From: Purpureocillium takamizusanense
Taxonomy: Eukaryota; Ascomycota; Sordariomycetes; Hypocreales; Ophiocordycipitaceae
Length of the DNA: 64,000 bases
Direction of reading: 5' to 3'
Assembly (NCBI RefSeq): GCF_022605165.1
Contig: NC_063071.1
Location: 2,108,001-2,172,000 of the forward strand
The position numbers and the translations under genes are program-made. The notes beneath the pieces were generated by a model. The model had not been told where the DNA came from. It made no database searches and saw only the letters and a list, made by a program, of their open reading frames with translations. Positions 57,753 through 64,000 of the stretch are shown piece after piece. Every line of letters begins with the position of its first letter. Within the stretch, counting starts at the first letter, position 1.

Positions 57753-58942
57753 ATGTCGGCCAAGGATCTCGACATTTCCGTCTCCTACGAGCAGCTCGAG
57801 GACCTCGAGGAGGATTTCGAGGATGTTGAGCTGGAGCTGCGTAAGTTCACCTCCAAACCCCGCGTTCGCCTGGCGCATTTGTGAACCCGCGGGTTCAACC
57901 TTGCTGGGCGTCTCATGGTCAGACCGGTAGACAGACACAGACAGCTGACACGACCTCCAGTGCGCCAGCAGGCCAAGCTGTCCAAGGACCTCTACGCCAA
58001 GCGCGAGAAGGTTGTGGCTCAGATCCCCAACTTCTGGCCCCTCGTGTTCGAGCAGTCGCCGCCTGAGATTGACGAGTACATCCAGCCCACCGACTCGACG
58101 CTCCTGATGGGCGCGCTCAAATCGCTGTCGGTCGAGCGCTTCGAGCTGCCCGAGGGCGACCCCCGCAGCCTTGCCATCACGTTTGAGTTCTCCGAGAACG
58201 AGCACTTCGAGAACACGAAGCTCGAGAAGAAGTTTTGGTGGCGCGAGGCCAAGGACGGCTGGGCCGGCCTCGTGTCGGAGCCCGTCGACATCAAGTGGAA
58301 GTCGGCCGACAAGGACCTGACTGGCGGCGCGCTGGCCCTGGTCAAGAAGATCTACGAGGACGACAAGGCCGGCAAGGCGCAGGAGGAGACGGAGGCCAAG
58401 AAGAAGCTGCGCGAGCTCCTCGAGAACACGGGCATCGGCGGCACCAGCTTCTTCTCTTTCTTCGGCTTCCGCGGGCGCAACATCACGGCCGAGGAGAGCC
58501 GCGAGGCCGTCAAGGAGTCCCAGGAGAAGCGCAAGGCGCGCAAGGAGGGCAAGGAGGTCGAGGTCAAGGAGGACGAGGACGAAGACGAGGAGGATGACGA
58601 CGACGAGTACGAGCTGGAGATTTTCCCCACGGCCGACGACCTGGCGGTGTGCATCGCCGAGGACCTGTGGCCGGGCGCCATCAAGTACTTCAGTGAGTTC
58701 TTCTCCGAACAATGCGAGAGCTGCGGCGGGTCGGAGCACGGCGAGGAGGACGAGTGGGAGGACGAGGAGGAGGAGTAAAAACCAAGAGTCCGAGAAAAGC
58801 CCGGCTGCTAACGCCCGCCCGCACAGTCCAAGCGCAGGAGCAGGACGCCTTGAGCGACATGGACTTTGAATCGGATGACGACGAGGAGATGGAGGAGGCC
58901 GACGGCGCGGAGAAGCCCCCGCAGAAGAAGCGCAAGGCTTAG
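57753..58942 (+). CDS. NAP-family histone chaperone, SET-like
   Basis: Three exons: 57753-57840, 57961-58692 and 58827-58942. The introns are 120 nt (GTAAGT..CTGAC..CAG) and 134 nt (GTGAGT..TGCTAAC..CAG). The spliced protein is 311 residues. An acidic N-terminal helix (EQLEDLEEDFEDVELEL) leads into the NAP dimerisation helix and globular domain, with IPNFWPLVFEQSPPEIDEYI, FEFSENEHFENTKLEKKFWW and GTSFFSFFGFRG as landmarks. A Lys-rich insert (ESQEKRKARKEGKEVEVKEDEDED) follows, then EIFPTADDLAVCIAEDLWPGAIKYF. Exon 3 adds an acidic tail and a terminal basic PPQKKRKA, a likely nuclear localisation signal. Reading through intron 2 instead ends at 58778 with a different acidic tail and no basic signal. 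Family members bind histones and assist nucleosome assembly; here that is inferred. Confidence 0.9.
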
Positions 58943-60429
58943 GCTGCCGGAGCTCATGGAGAGGCGGCGGTCTACGAGGGAGGACGTCGGCGGACCTTGT
59001 GCGCCAGGGCGACGGCCCTGAAGAGGGCATGGTGCCGTCGGTGACTTGCGCCCCAGTCTGAGTTGACGCTTGCCCTGTCCTTTTTTTCCCCGGCGGCGAC
59101 TGGTTATGACGGCGTGATAGGTAGAACCATGTACCGACAACCGGACATGAAAAAGTTTATGAATGCAGGATTTGATGAGGTAGTCTACTGTAGGCCTACA
59201 TACATCTCAGCAGGACCGTTTGTCCTGTGGAGAGGCCGTTACTGGTGAGCAACTGTGTGCACTGTGACGTGACTTTGTTGGCCAGCAGCATCCAGGCCCG
59301 TCCGTGCACCGATAAAGATATCAAGCTGCTGTGCAAGTGCCGTCCGGCCCGCCCGGCCGAGGACTGACGACAGGACGTTGGCGGCATTCGTGCATGCGCC
59401 GTGGTGCGTGAGGATATAAGGTACGTAAGTTGGTAGCTGCGATGCCGGCCGCGGATCTCATCCACACCCGGGTTTATTTTATGACTGCATCCATCCGCGA
59501 CTCCCGCATCGCAGGCAGGCATGTCTCTCCCGAGCCCGTCGGCACTCCGAGCACCTCGCGGAACGGAGATGAGTCGTACGACGAAGCACATCAGGTACGT
59601 ACTGCAGTACGTAGTGACACGACCGCGTTGGCAACGGCCGGTGCGTCCGTGCCTCCCAAGACGATGCGAGGGAGAAGGGAGGGGGTCCTGGTGGTGTGGG
59701 GGGTGTGCTAGCCATTATCAATCGCGGGACCTCGCACGGCGGGCGCTTGGGCGGACAATGGCCACGTGGAGACACCAAAGCACCACGGACTTACTACAGT
59801 ACTGTATTACTACGTACTTCCATTATTACCTGCATTCAACGACGACGCAACTTGCGTGGCTGCCGTTCCTCTGGTCTGGCTCGCTGGGTCGCACCACATG
59901 TGGCTAGCGGAGTGAGGTTGTGAGGGTGCACCTCTCTCATCGCCAGCGCGGAGGGACGATTACCTTATTATCCGTTAGTTAGTCAACCTTGGTGCTACTA
60001 ATGTAATGTAAGTCATCACTGATGTCACACGCCCCCGCCTGTGTGGTAGGTAATACTAAATCTGGGGTAGGTAGCAGGGGGGCAAGCCACCCACCGACCG
60101 AAGCCGAGCCCTGTTTGCCGCTCTTGGCCACTGGCCAATGTCGTCGCCGCGCTTTGCAATCGAACCTTGCCTACCTCAGTACGTACGAAGTACGTTACCT
60201 ACTTATCCTGTGCGCATGTGGAGGTGGCGCGCGCCTCTCGGATATCCGAAGCTCTGCGACGACGCAAATGCGGCCACGGCTGCTTGCTGCTGTTGCAATT
60301 ATTTGTCAGCGTCGCAGGAAACTACGCCGGTGGTGAGTGAGGGTCGCCATGTCGTTGGCGTGACGGCGGCACGGAACTGCATCTGCTTTCGTGTCCTCTT
60401 GCTGAAGCGAGCAGCCAGCCAGGCGTGCA

Positions 60430-60450
60430 TGGCAGCAGCAGCAGCAGCAA
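60430..60450 (+). repeat. AGC trinucleotide repeat
   Basis: Six tandem CAG/AGC units read directly. Confidence 0.85.
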
Positions 60451-60524
60451 CACGAAGGTCGGCGAATAGTACCATAGCGTGAGAGTCGGCCGCGCCGCGC
60501 GCGCACACACACACATCGCCTACC

Positions 60525-60532
60525 TATAAAAG
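60525..60532 (+). promoter_or_regulatory. TATA box (TATAAAAG)
   Basis: TATAAAAG about 150 nt upstream of the ATG at 60681, just after an ACACAC run. Good consensus; likely the core promoter of the questin-oxidase-like gene. Confidence 0.55.
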
Positions 60533-60680
60533 AGGCCGGCTTGTCAATGGGGCGTCTCAGCTCGCATTTGTGCCGACCGACACAGCAGGCCAGCGGCAAG
60601 CGGACAGATACCACCACCACCATCATCATCCACTTCATCCCTCATCATCCTCACCACCGTCGTCCAGCTATCCGTATCCC

Positions 60681-62567
60681 ATGCGACGGATTGCGCGCTC
60701 GACACTGCCAGCCGCGCGTAGACACCTGACACCAACGAATCAACACCAGCAGCACCAGCACCAGCACCAGCACCAGAGAGCCTATTACTCCATCCGTACC
60801 GACATCCTCGCCAGCATGGCCACCGCATACCAGATCCAGGTCCCCGCGCGGGACACGGGCCTGTGGAAGGGCGCCGAGCAGACCCAGGAGGCCGCGGACA
60901 AGGTCACCGAGCTGCTGCAGAGGGACCTCGAGGTGCGTCCAGTGGAACGCTGCAGCTGTAATGACTGCAGCTTTCAACTTGCAAAAATGAGAGCGGCCAC
61001 CGGAGACTAACTGTGCCGGCTGCAGAATCATCACGTCTTCTTCAACGCCTCGGGCTTTCATAATCATGTACGCGGCGCGTGAGAATATATAAACACCCGA
61101 AGACTCGTAGATGGAGCGGTAGTGGCGGCAAAGGAAACCGGGAGGGTTGACTGACTGACTGACTGACTTGACTCTCGGGCAGATCCTTCACCAGCTCCTC
61201 ACCCTCTACAGCACCGGCGGCAGCCCATCCCTCCTACAGACCGCCTACGACAAGAACAAGTCGTACCAGATCAAGGCCATGGACCCGCACCCGACCGCCC
61301 TCGCCGACCTACAGTCCGGCTGGGACGCCCACGCCCACAAGTACCTCGGCAAGGGGAGGCACTACCCGGACTTTCTCAAGTTCTTCCAGGGCGAGATCGA
61401 CAGGCGCGGCTGGAAGGCCGTCGTGGCCGAGTTCCTCTTTGACGACGACGATGGCGGCACGACGCCCAAGGCCCGCGACATGCTGGGCCGCCTGTTCGCG
61501 GGCTTCCTGCACCCCATGATCCAGCTCCTGTACGGCGTAGAGTGGGAGCAGCCCGCCATTGTCGCCGAGGGGCTGGCCCAGGCGGCCGTGCACGAGGACC
61601 GTCTCGGCGCGTTCCTCTGGCGCGTCGACGAAGCCGCCGCCGCTGCAGACGAGCCGCAGCAGCAGCAGCGCTCCGTGGCTGAAATGTGCGAGTCGGCGCG
61701 CCGCGAGAGCCCCAAGCTGGCCTCCAGCGCGCGCTGGGAGGACCCCAACAGGATCTACGACGGCGTCATGGTCCGCGCCCCCGACGAGGCCGTGGCGCTG
61801 CTGGCGCAGATCCGCGTGCGGCCGGAAGACGTCGGGGAGCGGACCGTCGAGATGATCCATACGGCCGCCTACATCGCCGCCGGCGCGGCATGGAACCCGC
61901 CCTACATTCCCAAGTTTGACTTTTTTCTCATGTACGTGCCTCCCCCCCTTTGCCTTCACCCCATCTTCACCCCATCTTGGTGATGGTTCCTCATCTTTGT
62001 CGCGCCATGCCGTGTTAAACCTGCCTGCCGGCTGACGACCTGAATCCCACCCACCCCCACAGCCACCACCTCACATCCGCGCCCTTCTTCCTGTTACTCG
62101 ACCGCCACTCCGACTGGATCCCCGAGGCCGCCCGCGTCCGCCTCCTCGAGTGGAAGCTGCGCGTCGACGCGCTCGAGTACCTCGCCCGCGGCAGCCCCCC
62201 CCTGCGCCTCGCCGACGCCCTTGCCTCCTATCGCTACCACCAACGTTCCCCCAAGGCGGGCGACGACAAGTCCGACGGCCCGACTCCGGCTCCGGCGGCG
62301 GTGGCGGCCGCGCGCGACCTGCTCCCGCGCTTCCACGACGTCGTCGACGACGGGCACACCATCAAGGCCGCCCGCGCGCTGCTCCTCGCGCAGCAGGCGT
62401 CGCGGCCCTACGAGGGCAAGGGCAAGCCCTGGATGAGGATCGAGGGCGACGAGGCGTGGACCAAGGTCATGTATATGCTGCTCGCGAGCGTCGAGGGCGA
62501 CGAGTACGAGTGGGTGCGCTCGGCGGGTTTCGAACAGGCGTGGGAGGGCATGCCCAAGTACGAGTAA
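60681..62567 (+). CDS. Questin oxidase-like protein (AflY/DUF4243 family)
   Basis: Four exons: 60681-60932, 61026-61067, 61183-61931 and 62063-62567. The introns are 93, 115 and 131 nt. The protein is 515 residues. Junctions restore NHHVFFNASGFHNH|ILHQLLTLYSTGGSP and ..FDFFLI|HHLTSAPFFLLL. The family (PF14027) includes fungal questin oxidase and AflY, proposed Baeyer-Villiger-type oxygenases that cleave anthraquinone rings; many members have unknown substrates. Conserved landmarks are SPSLLQTAYDKNKSYQ, DPNRIYDGVMVRAP and YIAAGAAWNPPYIPKFDFF. The first 45 residues (MRRIARSTLPAARRH.. then His-Gln repeats and RAYYS) resemble a mitochondrial presequence; a second start, MATAYQIQVPARD at 60816, gives a form without it. 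No polyketide synthase or other cluster gene lies nearby, so the substrate cannot be inferred. Confidence 0.85.
60748..60776 (+). repeat. Coding CACCAG/CAGCAC repeat
   Basis: Tandem CACCAG units encoding a His-Gln run at about residues 24-32 of the questin-oxidase-like N-terminus. Confidence 0.8.
61150..61170 (+). repeat. Intronic CTGA/GACT tandem repeat
   Basis: Four to five tandem CTGACTGA units in intron 2, 12-33 nt before its acceptor. Each contains CTGAC, the fungal branch-point core. Confidence 0.85.
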
Positions 62568-62818
62568 GGGCATCCACCCTCCTTTCCCCCCCGCAGCAGG
62601 AAAGCGTGCGCACTGCGCGAGGCCACTCTCCCAACCGCTGCGGGCATTGGGAGCGGGCGGTGTCGGTAACGTTGGCTGAATTTGCGACAGGCCAGGCCGC
62701 ATCGCGCACGCAAAGCAGGGTAAAGGCACTGTGGCGCACATGTGACAACGGAAATGCAACCATGTTTTGGGTATTTGCAGATGCTACATTGCTTTCTATA
62801 TGGACAACACCTAGCCCG

Positions 62819-64000
62819 TTAGTCTAGCCCAACCCACTCACCGTCACCGTCGTCCGACTCCCCGCCTGAACCTACGTTTCCATCAACGCCCAGGTCAAGC
62901 ATCGCCTCGTCAGGTCGAGACTGGAGCAGCCCCCGCGCAGCGCCTCCCTTGAGGCCCTTGCCCGGCTGCGCCAGGAGGTAGTCGACCATGTACACATTGT
63001 CGTCGGCAAGCCGGCGGATCTCGTCGCGCATCTTGGCCACGGCGCGCGACACGACGCGCAGCTCGACGTCAACCTTGCCGCGGTTGGCCGTCAGCCAGGC
63101 GCCGTGCTTGTCGACGAGGGCCTTGATCCATAGGAGGCAAAACTCCATGTGCGGCGACTCCTCGGTTTGCGCGGCGACGAAGCGTAGCAGCCGCGACACG
63201 TAGACGGTCGGCAGGCCGGCCACCGTGAGGGAAATGTCCGGCGGCGGCACGGCGAGGAACACGCGCTTGATGAGCCCGGCCTCGTTGAGGCGGAACGCCA
63301 TGACCAGCGCCTTGAGGTAGTCGCGCTCCGTCTCGAGCACGTTGAGCGTGGACGCGGGCGTGATCTCCATGTTGAGGTCGAAGGGGTCAAACTGCAGCGT
63401 CGTGTCTAGGCTGTAGATGAGGAGACCCTCTGTGGAGGCGGCGCAGAAGGAAGAGCCCGAGGGCGAGAAGCCGATGCTTGTGACTCGCACCGCCGGCAGC
63501 TTCTTCCGGGCGGACGGGTCTCCGCGCTTCGACCCGGGGAGGGTCCTGTCAATGCGGTCCTCGCGGTCGGACGCCTCGCCCTGGTCGTCTAGCTCGTCCA
63601 TGGGCCCGGCTTCCGTCAGTCTGTTGCTGTTGAGGAACTCTTGCGTTCCCGACAGGGACAAGTTCACGCTGACGGTGAACTTCTTGAGCAGTACCATGGT
63701 CGTCACCGAGTACAAACAAATGTACTTGCTGTTTCCGCCAGCCAGCAGGCAGCTCCCGTCCATGCTGTACCGGATCGAGCTAAAGCTCTTGGTGCCCGAG
63801 ACATTGGCCGCTGTCCGTCGGTCCGTGAACTTTCGCCCGCCAGAGACGTCACGACGGCCGTCCAGCCCGGCCACCTGCTCCGCGTCGGCAAGCGACCAGA
63901 ACGTGAGCTGTCCGTCCAGTGTGGAGATGGCCAGCTGCAGCGAGTCGGGCCGCACCGCGATGTCCAGCACGTCTGCTTGCAGCTGCAGCGGCTCGCTCGT
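62819..64000 (-). CDS. Periodic tryptophan protein 2 (PWP2/UTP1), C-terminal part
   Basis: U3 snoRNP / small-subunit processome component (UTP-B subcomplex) acting in the nucleolus in 18S rRNA processing. The frame is open to the right edge, so the N-terminus lies outside; about 393 residues are visible. The last WD40 blades are seen (LDIAVRPDSLQLAISTLDGQ, SFSSIRYSMDGSCLLAGGNSKYICLYSV, RVTSIGFSPSGSSFCAASTEGLLIYSL). The linker between the second and third carries DELDDQGEASDRED and basic residues, typical of PWP2. The Utp12 C-terminal helical domain follows (ALVMAFRLNEAGLIKRVFLAVP, LLWIKALVDKHGAWL). The C-terminus is Gly/Asp-rich. No intron in the visible part. Convergent with the questin-oxidase-like gene; 251 nt separate the stops. 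Confidence 0.94.
   Translation of the reverse strand, partial: TSEPLQLQADVLDIAVRPDSLQLAISTLDGQLTFWSLADAEQVAGLDGRRDVSGGRKFTDRRTAANVSGTKSFSSIRYSMDGSCLLAGGNSKYICLYSVTTMVLLKKFTVSVNLSLSGTQEFLNSNRLTEAGPMDELDDQGEASDREDRIDRTLPGSKRGDPSARKKLPAVRVTSIGFSPSGSSFCAASTEGLLIYSLDTTLQFDPFDLNMEITPASTLNVLETERDYLKALVMAFRLNEAGLIKRVFLAVPPPDISLTVAGLPTVYVSRLLRFVAAQTEESPHMEFCLLWIKALVDKHGAWLTANRGKVDVELRVVSRAVAKMRDEIRRLADDNVYMVDYLLAQPGKGLKGGAARGLLQSRPDEAMLDLGVDGNVGSGGESDDGDGEWVGLD

Larger units (their letters stand above)
58943..60680. other. Intergenic region, rich in GTAC palindromes; no gene seen
   Basis: 1.7 kb between two plus-strand genes. Holds several TACGTAC words (59595-59614, 60178-60200), the 12-nt palindrome TACAGTACTGTA (59795-59806), a CACGTG at 59763-59768 and an AGC microsatellite at 60430-60450. 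Frames are short. Confidence 0.5.

Noticed and set aside
57642..59030. 462-codon minus-strand frame opposite the SET-like gene
   Set aside because: Antisense shadow of a gene with spliced, conserved protein on plus; Leu/Val/Arg composition typical of codon-aligned antisense.

Overview
The window is nuclear DNA of a filamentous ascomycete. The evidence is short introns of about 50-160 nt with GTRNGY-type donors and CTRAC branch sites, C-ending codon preference in exons, and ordinary single-copy fungal genes. The overall look (GC near 60% in most of the window, gene content, wording of the proteins) suggests Sordariomycetes, possibly Hypocreales. The species level is inference only.

Left block (1-11.8 kb): a mitochondrial leucyl-tRNA synthetase (minus, C-terminus off the left edge) diverges from a MET12-type methylenetetrahydrofolate reductase (plus). 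A conserved fungal nuclear-type protein of unknown function and a PQ-loop membrane protein (SLC66A2/Any1-like) follow, both on minus. Middle block (11.8-33.3 kb): about 21 kb with no intact recognisable gene. It contains an aminoglycoside-phosphotransferase-like pseudogene with two in-frame stops, inside a stretch of visibly lower GC (about 12.7-16.6 kb). After that comes GC-rich DNA full of simple repeats and short GTAC palindromes. The desert ends at a large Zn2Cys6 transcription factor.

Right block (33.3-64 kb) is dense and ordinary. It holds the C6 transcription factor, a WDR83/MORG1-like WD40 protein, a GT15 (KRE2/MNT1) mannosyltransferase, a GCP5-like gamma-tubulin complex protein, an APT1-fold alpha/beta hydrolase that has lost its catalytic Ser and His, and an LCCL-domain membrane protein. 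These are followed by QTRT2 (queuine tRNA-ribosyltransferase accessory subunit), a secreted alkaline phosphatase with five exons, CutC, a SET/NAP-family histone chaperone, a questin-oxidase-like protein (AflY/DUF4243 family) and the C-terminal half of PWP2/UTP1 (off the right edge).

The genes are mostly unrelated housekeeping functions (translation, folate, Golgi glycosylation, microtubules, ribosome biogenesis, phosphate and copper metabolism). No biosynthetic cluster, defence system, intact transposon, rRNA or tRNA gene was recognised. The items most worth a second look are the gene desert upstream of the C6 regulator, the possible intron-retention switch at the C-terminus of the SET-like protein, the apparent pseudo-hydrolase, the broken phosphotransferase, and a coding-like segment downstream of cutC.
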